Source: Chamaea fasciata
Lineage: Eukaryota; Chordata; Aves; Passeriformes; Sylviidae
Assembly (NCBI GenBank): GCA_029207755.1
Contig: JARCOQ010000227.1
Coordinates: 1 to 64,000 of the forward strand
Length of the DNA stretch: 64,000 nucleotides
Direction: 5' to 3'
Numbering within the stretch: position 1 is the stretch's first letter; each line of letters opens with the position of its first letter. The notes under the pieces were generated by a model. That model was not told the DNA's origin and searched no databases. It saw only the letters and a program-made list of their open reading frames with translations. Below, piece by piece: positions 1 to 11,190 of this stretch. The translations under genes were made by a program, and so were the position numbers.

Positions 1-3000
1 CGCTTCGCTCGCAGGCCGGCCCTGGAACAGCGTCAAACGCTGTTTCCGAGCTCTCCACAGGCAGAGAAGCTGTTTGCAGCACGGCAAGTGCTTCTCCTAG
101 CCTGGGAAGCGAGCAAACGCCGTTTGGCCGCGCCGAGTGCACTCTCCGGCGCTTCGCTCGCAGGCCGGCCTGGAACAGCGTCAAACGCTGTTTCCGAGCT
201 CTCCACAGGCAGAGAAGCTGTTTGCAGCACGGCAAGTGCTTCTCCTAGCCTGGAAGCGAGCAAACGCCGTTTGGCCGCGCCGAGTGCACTCTCCGGCGCT
301 TCGCTCGCAGGCCGGCCTGGAACAGCGTCAAACGCTGTTTCCGAGCTCTCCACAGGCAGAGAAGCTGTTTGCAGCACGGCAAGTGCTTCTCCTAGCCTGG
401 GAAGCGAGCAAACGCCGTTTGGCCGCGCCGAGTGCACTCTCCGGCGCTTCGCTCGCAGGCAGGCTTGGAACAGCGTCAAACGCTGTTTCCGAGCTCTCCA
501 CAGGCAGAGAAGCTGTTTGCAGCACGGCAAGTGCTTCTCCTAGCCTGGGAAGCGAGGCAAACGCCGTTTGGCCGCGCCGAGTGCACTCTCCGGCGCTTCG
601 CTCGGCAGGCCGGCTTGGAACAGCGTCAAACGCTGTTTCCGAGCTCTCCACAGGCCAGAGAAGCTGTTTGCAGCACGGCAAGTGCTTTCTCCTAGCCTGG
701 GAAGCGAGCAAACGCCGTTTGGCCGCGCCGAGTGCACTCTCCGGCGGTTCGCTCGCAGGCCGGCTTGGAACAGCGTCAAACGCTGTTTCCGAGCTCTCCA
801 CAGGCAGAGAAGCTGTTTGCAGCACGGCAAGTGCTTCTCCTAGCCTGGGAAGCGAGCAAACGCCGTTTGGCCGCGCCGAGTGCACTCTCCGGCGGTTCGC
901 TCGCAGGCCGGCTTGGAACAGCGTGAAACGCTGTTTCCGAGCTCTCCACAGGCAGAGAAGCTGTTTGCAGCACGGCAAGTGCTTCTCCTAGCCTGGGAAG
1001 CGAGCAAACGCCGTTTGGCCGCGCCGAGTGCACTCTCCGGCGCTTCGCTCGCAGGCAGGCTTGGAACAGCGTCAAACGCTGTTTCCGAGCTCTCCACAGG
1101 CAGAGAAGCACGGCAAGTGCTTCTCCTAGCCTGGGAAGCGAGCAAACGCCGTTTGGCCGCGCCGAGTGCACTCTCCGGCGGTTCGCTCGCAGGCAGGGTT
1201 GGAACAGCGTCAAACGCTGTTTCCGAGCTCTCCACAGGCAGAGAAGCTGTTTGCAGCACGGCAAGTGCTTCTCCTAGCCTGGGAAGCGAGCAAACGCCGT
1301 TTGGCTGCGCCGAGTGCACTCTCTGGCGGTTCGCTCGCAGGCAGGCTTGGAACAGCGTCAAACGCTGTTTCCGAGCTCTCCACAGGCAGAGAAGCTGTTT
1401 GCAGCACGGCAAGTGCTTCTCCTAGCCTGGGAAGCGAGCAAACGCCGTTTGGCCGCGCCTAGTGCACTCTCCGGCGCTTCGCTCGCAGGCAGGCTTGGAA
1501 CAGCGTTAAACGCTGTTTCCGAGCTCTCCACAGGCAGAGAAGCTGTTTGCAGCACGGCAAGTGCTTCTCCTAGCCTGGGAAGCGAGCAAACGCCGTTTGG
1601 CCGCGCCTAGTGCACTCTCCGGCGCTTCGCTCGCAGGCAGGCTTGGAACAGCGTTAAACGCTGTTTCCGAGCTCTCCACAGGCAGAGAAGCTGTTTGCAG
1701 CACGGCAAGTGCTTCTCCTAGCCTGGGAAGCGAGCAAACGCCGTTTAGCCGCGCCTAGTGCACTCTCCGGCGCCTCGCTCGCAGGCAGGCTTGGAACAGC
1801 GTTAAACGCTGTTTCCGAGCTCTCCACAGGCAGAGAAGCTGTTTGCAGCACGGCAAGTGCTTCTCCTAGCCTGGGAAGCGAGCAAAACGCCGTTTGGCCG
1901 CGCCGAGTGCACTCTCCGGCGGTTCGCTCGCAGGCAGGCTTGGAACAGCGTTAAACGCTGTTTCCGAGCTCTCCACAGGCAGAGAAGCTGTTTGCAGCAC
2001 GGCAAGTGCTTCTCCTAGCCTGGGAAGCGAGCAAACGCCGTTTGGCCGCGCCTAGTGCACTCTCCGGCGCCTCGCTCGCAGGCAGGCTTGGAACAGCGTT
2101 AAACGCTGTTTCCGAGCTCTCCACAGGCAGAGAAGCTGTTTGCAGCACGGCAAGTGCTTCTCCTAGCCTGGGAAGCGAGCAAACGCCGTTTGGCCGCGCC
2201 GAGTGCACTCTCCGGCGGTTCGCTCGCAGGCAGGCTTGAAACAGCGTCAAACGCTGTGTCCGAGCTCTCTACAGGCAGAGAAGCTGTTTGCAGCACGGCA
2301 AGTGCTTCTCCTAGCCTGGGAAGCGAGCAAACGCCGTTTGGCCGCGCCTAGTGCACTCTCCGGCGCTTCGCTCGCAGGCAGGCTTGGAACAGCGTTAAAC
2401 GCTGTTTCCGAGCTCTCCACAGGCAGAGAAGCTGTTTGCAGCACGGCAAGTGCTTCTCCTAGCCTGGGAAGCGAGCAAACACCGTTTGGCCGCGCCTAGT
2501 GCACTCTGCGGCGCCTCGCTCGCAGGCAGGCTTGGAACAGCGTTAAACGCTGTTTCCGAGCTCTCCACAGGCAGAGAAGCTGTTTGCAGCACGGCAAGTG
2601 CTTCTCCTAGCCTGGGAAGCGAGCAAACGCCGTTTGGCCGCGCCGAGTGCACTCTCCGGCGGTTCGCTCGCAGGCAGGCTTGGAACAGCGTCAAACGCTG
2701 TGTCCGAGCTCTCCACAGGCAGAGAAGCTGTTTGCAGCACGGCAAGTGCTTCTCCTAGCCTGGGAAGCGAGCAAACGCCGTTTGGCCGCGCCTAGTGCAC
2801 TCTCCGGCGCTTTCGCTCGCAGGCAGGCTTGGAACAGCGTTTAAACGCTGTTTCCCGAGCTCTCCACAGGCAGAGAAGCTTTTTGCAGCACGGCAAGTGC
2901 TTCTCCTAGCCTGGGAAGCGAGCAAACGCCGTTTGGCCGCGCCTAGTGCACTCTCCGGCGCTTCGCTCGCAGGCAGGCTTGGAACAGCGTTAAACGCTGT

Positions 3001-6000
3001 TTCCGAGCTCTCCACAGGCAGAGAGGCTGTTTGCATCACGGCAAGTGCTTCTCCTAGCCTGGGAAGCGAGCAAACGCCGTTTGGCCGCGCCTAGTGCACT
3101 CTCCGGCGCTTCGCTCGCAGGCAGGCTTGGAACAGCGTTAAACGCTGTTTCCGAGCTCTCCACAGGCAGAGAGGCTGTTTGCAGCACGGCAAGTGCTTCT
3201 CCTAGCCTGGGAAGCGAGCAAACGCCGTTTGGCCGCGCTGAGTGCACTCTCCGGCGCTTCGCTCGCAGGCCGGCCTGGAACAGCGTCAAACGCTGTTTCC
3301 GAGCTCTCCACAGGCAGAGAAGCTGTTTGCAGCACGGCAAGTGCTTCTCCTAGCCTGGGAAGCGAGCAAACGCCGTTTTGGGCCGCGCCGAGTGCACTCT
3401 CCGGCGCTTCGCTCGCAGGCCGGCTTGGAACAGCGTCAAACGCTGTTTCCGAGCTCTCCACAGGCAGAGAAGCTGTTTGCAGCACGGCAAGTGCTTCTCC
3501 TAGCCTGGGAAGCGAGCAAACGCCGTTTGGCCGCGCCGAGTGCACTTTCCGGCGGTTCGCTTGCAGGCAGGCTTGGAACAGTGTCAAACGCTGTTTCCGA
3601 GCTCTCCACAGGCAGAGAAGCTGTTTGCAGCACGGCAAGTGCTTCTCCTAGCCTGGGAAGCGAGCAAACGCCGTTTGGCCGCGCCGAGTGCACTCTCCGG
3701 CGGTTCGCTCGCAGGCAGGCTTGGAACAGCGTCAAACGCTGTTTCCGAGCTCTCCACAGGCAGAGAAGCTGTTTGCAGCACGGCAAGTGCTTCTCCTAGC
3801 CTGGGAAGCGAGCAAACGCCGTTTGGCCGCGCCGAGTGCACTCTCCGGCGCTTCGCTCGCAGGCCGGCTTGGAACAGCGTCAAACGCTGTTTCCGAGCTC
3901 TCCACAGGCAGAGAAGCTGTTTGCAGCACGGCAAGTGCTTCTCCTAGCCTGGGAAGCGAGGCAAACGCCGTTTGGCCGCGCCGAGTGCACTCTCCGGCGG
4001 TTCGCTCGCAGGCCGGCTTGGAACAGCGTCAAACGCTGTTTCCGAGCTCTCCACAGGCAGAGAAGCTGTTTGCAGCACGGCAAGTGCTTCTCCTAGCCTG
4101 GGAAGCGAGCAAACGCCGTTTGGCCGCGCCGAGTGCACTCTCCGGCGGTTCGCTCGCAGGCCGGCTTGGAACAGCGTCAAACGCTGTTTCCGAGCTCTCC
4201 ACAGGCAGAGAAGCTGTTTGCAGCACGGCAAGTGCTTCTCCTAGCCTGGGAAGCGAGCAAACGCCGTTTGGCCGCGCCGAGTGCACTCTCCGGCGCTTCG
4301 CTCGCAGGCAGGCTTGGAACAGTGTCAAACGCTGTTTCCGAGCTCTCCACAGGCAGAGAAGCACGGCAAGTGCTTCTCCTAGCCTGGGAAGCGAGCAAAC
4401 GCCGTTGGGCCGCGCCGAGTGCACTCTCCGGCGGTTCGCTCGCAGGCAGGGTTGGAACAGCGTCAAACGCTGTTTCCGAGCTCTCCACAGGCAGAGAAGC
4501 TGTTTGCAGCACGGCAAGTGCTTCTCCTAGCCTGGGAAGCGAGCAAACGCCGTTTGGCTGCGCCGAGTGCACTCTCTGGCGGTTCGCTCGCAGGCAGGCT
4601 TGGAACAGCGTCAAACGCTGTTACCGAGCTCTCCACAGGCAGAGAAGCTGTTTGCAGCACGGCAAGTGCTTCTCCTAGCCTGGGAAGCGAGCAAACGCCG
4701 TTTGGCCGCGCCGAGTGCACTTTCCGGCGGTTCGCTCGCAGGCAGGCTTGGAACAGTGTCAAACGCTGTTTCCGAGCTCTCCACAGGCAGAGAAGCTGTT
4801 TGCAGCACGGCAAGTGCTTCTCCTAGCCTGGGAAGCGAGCAAACGCCGTTTGGCCGCGCCGAGTGCACTCTCCGGCGGTTCGCTCGCAGGCAGGCTTGGA
4901 ACAGCGTCAAACGCTGTTTCCGAGCTCTCCACAGGCAGAGAAGCTGTTTGCAGCACGGCAAGTGCTTCTCCTAGCCTGGGAAGCGAGCAAACGCCGTTTG
5001 GCCGCGCCGAGTGCACTCTCCGGCGCTTCGCTCGCAGGCAGGCTTGGAACAGCGTTAAACGCTGTTTCCGAGCTCTCCACAGGCAGAGAAGCTGTTTGCA
5101 GCACGGCAAGTGCTTCTCCTAGCCTGGGAAGCGAGCAAACGCCGTTTGGCCGCGCCTAGTGCACTCTCCGGCGCTTCGCTCGCAGGCAGGCTTGGAACAG
5201 CGTTAAACGCTGTTTCCGAGCTCTCCACAGGCAGAGAAGCTGTTTGCAGCACGGCAAGTGCTTCTCCTAGCCTGGGAAGCGAGCAAACGCCGTTTAGCCG
5301 CGCCTAGTGCACTCTCCGGCGCCTCGCTCGCAGGCAGGCTTGGAACAGCGTTAAACGCTGTTTCCGAGCTCTCCACAGGCAGAGAAGCTGTTTGCAGCAC
5401 GGCAAGTGCTTCTCCTAGCCTGGGAAGCGAGCAAACGCCGTTTGGCCGCGCCGAGTGCACTCTCCGGCGGTTCGCTCGCAGGCAGGCTTGGAACAGCGTT
5501 AAACGCTGTTTCCGAGCTCTCCACAGGCAGAGAAGCTGTTTGCAGCACGGCAAGTGCTTCTCCTAGCCTGGGAAGCGAGCAAACGCCGTTTGGCCGCGCC
5601 TAGTGCACTCTCCGGCGCCTCGCTCGCAGGCAGGCTTGGAACAGCGTTAAACGCTGTTTCCGAGCTCTCCACAGGCAGAGAAGCTGTTTGCAGCACGGCA
5701 AGTGCTTCTCCTAGCCTGGGAAGCGAGCAAACGCCGTTTGGCCGCGCCGAGTGCACTCTCCGGCGGTTCGCTCGCAGGCAGGCTTGGAACAGCGTCAAAC
5801 GCTGTGTCCGAGCTCTCTACAGGCAGAGAAGCTGTTTGCAGCACGGCAAGTGCTTCTCCTAGCCTGGGAAGCGAGCAAACGCCGTTTGGCCGCGCCTAGT
5901 GCACTCTCCGGCGCTTCGCTCGCAGGCAGGCTTGGAACAGCGTTAAACGCTGTTTCCGAGCTCTCCACAGGCAGAGAAGCTGTTTGCAGCACGGCAAGTG

Positions 6001-6655
6001 CTTCTCCTAGCCTGGGAAGCGAGCAAACACCGTTTGGCCGCGCCTAGTGCACTCTCCGGCGCCTCGCTCGCAGGCAGGCTTGGAACAGCGTTAAACGCTG
6101 TTTCCGAGCTCTCCACAGGCAGAGAAGCTGTTTGCAGCACGGCAAGTGCTTCTCCTAGCCTGGGAAGCGAGCAAACGCCGTTTGGCCGCGCCTAGTGCAC
6201 TCTCCGGCGCTTCGCTCGCAGGCCGGCTTGGAACAGCGTCAAACGCTGTTTCCGAGCTCTCCACAGGCAGAGAGGCTGTTTGCAGCACGGCAAGTGCTTC
6301 TCCTAGCCTGGGAAGCGAGCAAACGCCGTTTGGCCGCGCCGAGTGCACTCTCCGGCGATTCGCTCGCAGGCAGGCTTGGAACAGCGTTAAACGCTGTTTC
6401 CGAGCTCTCCACAGGCAGAGAAGCTGTTTGCAGCACGGCAAGTGCTTCTCCTAGCCTGGGAAGCGAGCAAACGCCGTTTGGCCGCGCCTAGTGCACTCTC
6501 CGGCGCCTCGCTCGCAGGCAGGCTTGGAACAGCGTTAAACGCTGTTTCCGAGCTCTCCACAGGCAGAGAAGCTGTTTGCAGCACGGAAAGTGCTTCTCCT
6601 AGCCTGGGAAGCGAGCAAACGCCGTTTGGCCGCGCCTAGTGCACTCTCCGGCGGT
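1..6655. repeat. 148-bp tandem satellite array (about 45 monomers)
   Basis: Near-identical monomers recur every 148 bp and the array is cut by the left window edge. Each monomer holds several dyads: AACAGCG...CGCTGTT around TCAAA or TTAAA, CAAACGCCGTTTG, the 10-bp palindrome GAGTGCACTC in the CCGAG variant, and the SacI site GAGCTC. Variant positions travel together: CCTAGTGCAC mostly goes with GCAGGCTTGG and GTTAAAC, CCGAGTGCAC mostly with GTCAAAC. Two monomers (near 1108 and 4361) share a 10-bp deletion, giving 138 bp. Because 148 is not a multiple of 3, long frames appear on both strands by chance; I do not regard them as genes. No canonical CENP-B box is visible. Confidence 0.97.
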
Positions 6656-7090
6656 ATGCTGCAGGCTGGCTGCGAACAGCGGCTGGGCGCGGTTTCCGTG
6701 CTGCCCACAAGCAGAGAAGCTCCTCCAGCACCGAAAGTGCATTTTCGGGGCTGGGAAGCAAGATTTCACTTATTCATTATCTGCAGTGCGCTTACCTGCT
6801 CGGCGTGCTTTGCGGCGGCTGAGATCCTCGAGGAGCGGCAGACACGCGTCTCCCGGGCCGGGAAGCGTGGCCTCGCTGTTTCGTCACTTCCGGTGCTCCT
6901 GCCGTGCGTGCAGCGCTGTGCAGAGGCGGAGGACCTCGAGGAGCGGCGGCCACGCCTCTCCGGGGCCGGGATTGGAGAAGTCGCTTGTTCGTCACCTGCC
7001 GTGCGCCTGCCGTGTTCGGCGCGCTCTGCAGTGGTAGAGAAGCTCGAGCAGCTGCGGCCGCGCGTCTCCTGGGCCAGGAAGCGAGAACTC
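6656..7090. repeat. Diverged satellite-related units at the array edge
   Basis: Right of the last regular monomer the sequence decays into related but divergent units. The first (about 6656-6760) keeps the order CACAAGCAGAGAAGC, AGCACCGAAAGTGC, GGGCTGGGAAGC, matching the satellite's CACAGGCAGAGAAGC, AGCACGGCAAGTGC, AGCCTGGGAAGC. Three further units of about 105-115 bp follow, each with a CTCGAGGAGCGGC-type core followed by CGCGTCTCC or CGCCTCTCC and a GGGCCGGGAAGCG-type end (cores near 6828, 6935 and 7042). This looks like the older sequence from which the homogeneous satellite was amplified. Open frames here have no recognisable protein similarity. Confidence 0.75.
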
Positions 7091-9060
7091 GAGCCCGATG
7101 AGGAGTGTCTGCTTCTGCTTTTAACTTGTGGAAAGTTCAAAGCCTGTGGCTGTAAAATTAGCAGCAATACTGGTGCCTTCTTTTATCGCTCAAGGTCACT
7201 GGCCAGCAGGGAACAAGAAGTGTCCCAGGACTTGTTGGTGCCCTGCCAGAGAGAGAAGCAGCAAATGGTGTTGAGAGAATTTCTGGGAGTGCATGTGGGA
7301 TCCTGCTTTTCTTGACAGCTTGAGAAATGATCTGAACAGAAAAAATATCTTTCTTTTTACCGGAGAATCTGATGTGGAACATGGGACCAGGATGACTTGC
7401 TGTGACTTCTTGAAAGCTGGAAAGAAGGCGATGTTAATCTTTTTGGCTAGAGGCAAAGTGTCTGCAAAGCCTTGGAAGAAGCCTATGCCAGGTAAGTGAG
7501 GACACGAACAGGAAAACACCTGGAGGCTGTGATGTGATTTCACGGAGGGTTATGGATTCCTGTCTCAAATGTCCATGTGTCAGTAGGGCTGGATCCAAGT
7601 GCCCTGGTGGAGAGGCAGGGTTGTCCTGCATTCCAGCTTTTTAGTGGCTGGAGTTTTGCCCAAGGAAGAGCAGCATCCTGATTTTGCTGCCATGTTCAGC
7701 CAGCACAGAGCTGTTGGGTGCCTCCGTCCAGGAGCAGCAGGAGCCTGGATTTCTGTCCCTGGGATTGCCTTGCTGTCCAAGACGAGGGCTGAAGGTGAGG
7801 GGCAAGGCAGCGCTGGGAGCTCTGGGAGTCAGGAGTGCCAGGCCTTTCATCTCCTGGTGCTGCTCAGGTGTTCACCAGAGGGTTTTTTTGACGGCCTTTG
7901 GCTTTCTGGATGGAAGCAAAAGGGTCCTTTCCCCTCCCTGCCTTCTGTCATTCCCAGGTCAGCCCCTGCTCTTTGCTGGCAGGCTAAATAGCCTCAGGAG
8001 TGGGCCGAGGAAGTGCTGCCTGATCTGTGAGGTTCCACAGGAGATGGGAGCAGGCTTTGCGCAGAGGTTCAAGCACCTTGGGACTTCCTGAAGGCCTGAG
8101 GCCTGAAGCAGAGTCTTGAGGCAAAGCTGACCTCTGGGTGAGCCTTCAACCCAGATGTTGTGTTTGTATCCTGTCGGCAGTGCGGTAGCCAGGATCATTA
8201 GTGTTCTGGGCTAGGTCCGTGCTCATTAGTGAAACATGGCTTGACCTTTCTGTGTTCAGAGGCCGGACAGGGCCCTGAGATGAGTCCTGTGGCCTTGTTG
8301 GGAGGAGCGGGGCCAAAGGCAGCTCCTGCATTGCTCCTGAAGCCCTGGCCAGGCTTTGGGGCGACGCCGGAGGAGGCTGAGCCCAGCTGTTCCCGCTGTG
8401 GGAGTTGTGTGCGCCTGTTTATTGCAGCATTTGCCCGACCTGGGCCCTGTCCCGGCACAGCCGGAGCCTCTTGGCCTGCGGGCGGGCGGACGCACCCGCG
8501 GGAATTGCCAGTTCTGGGGGGGCTCTCCAGGGCTGGGTTGTGACAGGGGATTCCCAGCTGCTGGGGGTGAGGCTCAGGGTCCCTGGTGCTGGATCTCAGT
8601 CCCTGTAGGTCACCTTGGGTAGCAGTGCTGGGGAGCATTGCTGAGCTTCTCCTTGGGAGGTTCTTGGCTGCTCTGAGCTGTCGCCAAAGACCCTGAGCTC
8701 CTGAGGTTGGTGTCTGTGTCTTTGGTGCTGACCCTGCCCCCTGGCCAAGTTACTTTGGAGGGTTTGAATAGGGTCTAGGGCTGAGTGCCCTTTGGGCAGT
8801 TTGCTGCCAGTCTGGTGTGCTCCTGGAAGTGCCGCTGACCTGCCAGGACTGAGGAGCTGCTGGCTGGGTGCTGCTTCTGTTCTGCAGTGGGAGCAGGTAG
8901 CCACAGGGATACAGGGGGAAAATGGGCTGCTGAAATGAAGGAAACAATATGCTTCTAACAGCAGCTACTTTCTTGTGTACATAAAGCTACAGTTCCAGTT
9001 TCTAGCACTACTCTTCATGGGTACAGGTGTCTCTCTCAGTCGGCTAAGTTATTTCTCCAT
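7091..9060. other. Unassigned DNA, no gene recognised
   Basis: About 2 kb of moderately GC-rich, G/T-skewed sequence on the plus strand. Several open frames of 60-146 codons exist on both strands, but none shows a recognisable domain, signal sequence or convincing exon boundaries. I see no tandem repeat or clear transposon end. Confidence 0.5.
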
Positions 9061-9061
9061 C

Positions 9062-9100
9062 ACGCAGGCAGGCAGGAAGGCAGGAACGCACGCACGCATC
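9062..9100. repeat. Short (CAGG)n/(CACG)n microsatellite
   Basis: A tract of CAGG repeats, interrupted by AAGG, passes into ACGC repeats over about 38 bp, just before the LTR-like region. Confidence 0.85.
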
Positions 9101-9539
9101 TTTCAGGGCACTTAATTGGTTAAGTGTCCATCACCGTGCTATGTGTCTCCTATCTGAGTTCTGCATTTCTTGGAGAGGCTTTCCTAGGCTCTTATTTTCA
9201 GAGCTGTTGTTGTTCCTGTAGCCTTGATGAATTCCTGCGAACTCTGGAAAAGAAGACTGCAGGTGTCATCTTCACTACAAACAGTTTGGCTGATACAGGG
9301 AATGGCCCAAGTTATTCAGATACATTGCTACACCGGGAGGGCTTAGAGAGAAACCTGGAGATGGGTTGTGGAAGCCTGAAGTGGGATCTTCTCCCCTGCC
9401 GACCCTTGTGTAAGAGACGGTCCGAAGATCCCTCATCTGCCTCACGACCATCGTCAAGGACAGAGACTGAAACCCCTAAAAGGGACTTGAAAATCTCAAC
9501 ACAGGAGTTCTGGCCTGGCTGAGGTGGGATGGTGGCCAA

Positions 9540-10083
9540 GTGCTGCCTGCAGGTGTGTTTGATGGAAAACACCCAGCACCCATATGGGAACATCAGAACC
9601 TGAGCAGAAACAATGGGCAAGTCACGGTGAAGTGACCGCGCCTGCTGACACTGCACCTGCTGACTTGGACTGGTTGACACTGTACCTGCTGATGACCGAC
9701 TTGTTCTGGGTTCTCTGAATGAACACACTGCAATGATTTCCCCCAGCTGTTTGGCCAACTGCCTGTCGCTTCGGAGAGGACTATAAAAACCCTGGAGACT
9801 CCCGCTCACTTTTGAGATCTCCCCACTGGAGAAGATTGCGTCTATAGGCATCTTCAAAAGCCTCGAGGACTCGACCCTCCATGTTGGTAGCTATAATCCC
9901 CTTCCCCTCTTTTTCTGTCTTTCTTACTATTCTCCTTTTCTCTCCCCACTATCGCATTTGTTGGCACTAAATAAAGGTGCATTTGTGATTGAGTAAACTG
10001 AGTTTGTCCCCCGCTGTGTCTTTTGCGCTCTGAGATCCCTAAAACGAACCATCACGAACCCCGCTTGTGTGAGCGGATCGTGA
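9540..10083 (+). mobile_element. LTR-like sequence of an endogenous retrovirus, left boundary uncertain
   Basis: The stretch has the order of signals expected in a retroviral LTR: a TATAAAA box at 9782-9788, an AATAAA signal at 9970-9975 about 190 bp downstream, a G/T-rich tract after it, and a terminus ending in TGACA at 10083. The preceding 200 bp (from about 9330) could be the 3' end of a viral internal region, including a purine-rich stretch before 9535, but I find no intact viral gene. No target-site duplication could be identified. The sequence right of 10083 is HSF-like DNA also found near 59088, so 10083 is a real junction, but the matching left flank is absent. Rearrangement after insertion is likely. 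Confidence 0.55.
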
Positions 10084-10290
10084 CAAGTTTGCATGTGAAT
10101 AAGTTCATTTGTGTACCTTTTCCGCTCTCCCTCACCCCCCATTTCGAGCCGGTGTCCATTTTGAAACTGTCTCCTTCCCGTGGGGCCGTGCTCCCGCTGC
10201 TCCCCTCACAGCCCTGATGGCGACACGCAAACCAGAGAACTCCCTGGGACTGCAGTGCCCACAGGAGGTGGAAGTGGACGCCTAAAAACC
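10084..10290 (-). pseudogene. 3' fragment of an HSF-like gene
   Basis: This segment matches 59088-59290, the 3' end of the intact HSF-like gene, in the same orientation. It includes the position of the stop codon (TCA on the plus strand at 10132-10134, against 59132-59134) and roughly the last 50 codons. Identity is high, with scattered substitutions. An additional A in the GGTGGAAGTGGACG stretch, against GGTGGAGTGGACA at the intact locus, breaks the frame. The match ends abruptly near 10290, so the DNA-binding domain is missing. It is a truncated, non-functional duplicate. Confidence 0.8.
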
Positions 10291-10629
10291 CCTAGGGCCG
10301 GTGAGCCATTAGCCAGACAGGACTCCAAACTACCCCAGTGAGCAGGGAGAACATGGGGCTGCTTGCTGGGGCTCCGTGTCTTGTCGCCCATAAGTCAGAT
10401 AGTGCCCTCTCTGCGTGACTGCCCTCGGCTTGTCAACGAGCCTGTGCTTTCCTGCGGCTCTCGTGGGGACGCAAGCCCCGGCTCTGTCGGGCACCTGGCA
10501 AAGCTGTTTCACCTCCTCGTCCTCATCGCTCCAGGGAGCAGTGGCGGTGTGTGTGACCCCTTGGGTTCCCCGCCCAAAGCTGTCCTAATACAGGCATTTA
10601 AAGGGAGATTTGTCTCCTGGCCCACTCAT
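10291..10629. other. Unassigned GC-rich spacer
   Basis: About 340 bp between the HSF-like fragment and the 84-bp minisatellite. It has no counterpart at the intact HSF-like locus. Open frames exist but no family is recognised; a transposon remnant is possible. Confidence 0.4.
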
Positions 10630-11190
10630 AACAGGTGTGGTCTCACTTGGATGTGCCTGCAGTCCTGGAAGCTTGACTAATCCTTTTTCTGCCTCATTTG
10701 GACCTTGAGGTTGTTTCATGGTGGTCTCACTTTCATGTGTCTGCAGTTCTAGAATGTTGGCTACCCTTTTTTCTCCTAGAATTAAACTTTGAGCTTGTTG
10801 GGGGGTGGTCCCACTTTGATATATCTGCTGTCTAGGTAGCTTGACTGCCCTTTTTTCTCCTACATTTGGACCCTGAGCTTGTTTGTTGGCATCTCACTTT
10901 CATGTGTCTCTGCTCCTGGAAGCTTGACCACCTGATATTCTTCTGCAGATAAAACTGGAATTGGTTTGGGGTGGTCTCACTAATGTATGTCTGCAGTCAT
11001 GGTGGTTTGAGTACCCTGTTTTCTCCAAAAAACTGGATCTTGAGCTTGTTTAGGGGCTCTCCCTTTCATGTGTCTGCAATCCTGGAAGACAGACTACCCG
11101 TTTTTCTCTTAGAAATTGGTTTTGAGCTTGTTTGGGGGTGGTCTCACTTCCATTGTGTCCTGCAGTCCTGGAAGCTGACTACTCACGTTC
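10630..11190 (+). repeat. 84-bp minisatellite, about 7 diverged units
   Basis: Units of about 82-88 bp recur with a core CTGCAGTCCTGGAAGCTTGA, then a T-rich CCCTTTTTTCTCC stretch, a GGACCTTGAGCTTGTTT stretch and GGTGGTCTCACTT. Core positions are near 10657, 10740, 10827, 10909, 10991, 11073 and 11161. The units are more diverged than those at 57845-58860, where the same repeat lies beside the intact HSF-like gene. Confidence 0.88.

Noticed and set aside
137..470. Possible CENP-B box in the satellite (TTCG followed by CTCGCAGGC)
   Set aside because: Only the TTCG core fits; the required A and CGGG positions do not match in any variant seen.
33..6640. Many long open frames on both strands of the satellite, up to 284 codons
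   Set aside because: The monomer is 148 bp, so frame shifts at each unit and the same few peptides recur in all frames. No start context, no stop constraint and no domain; these are by-products of the repeat.
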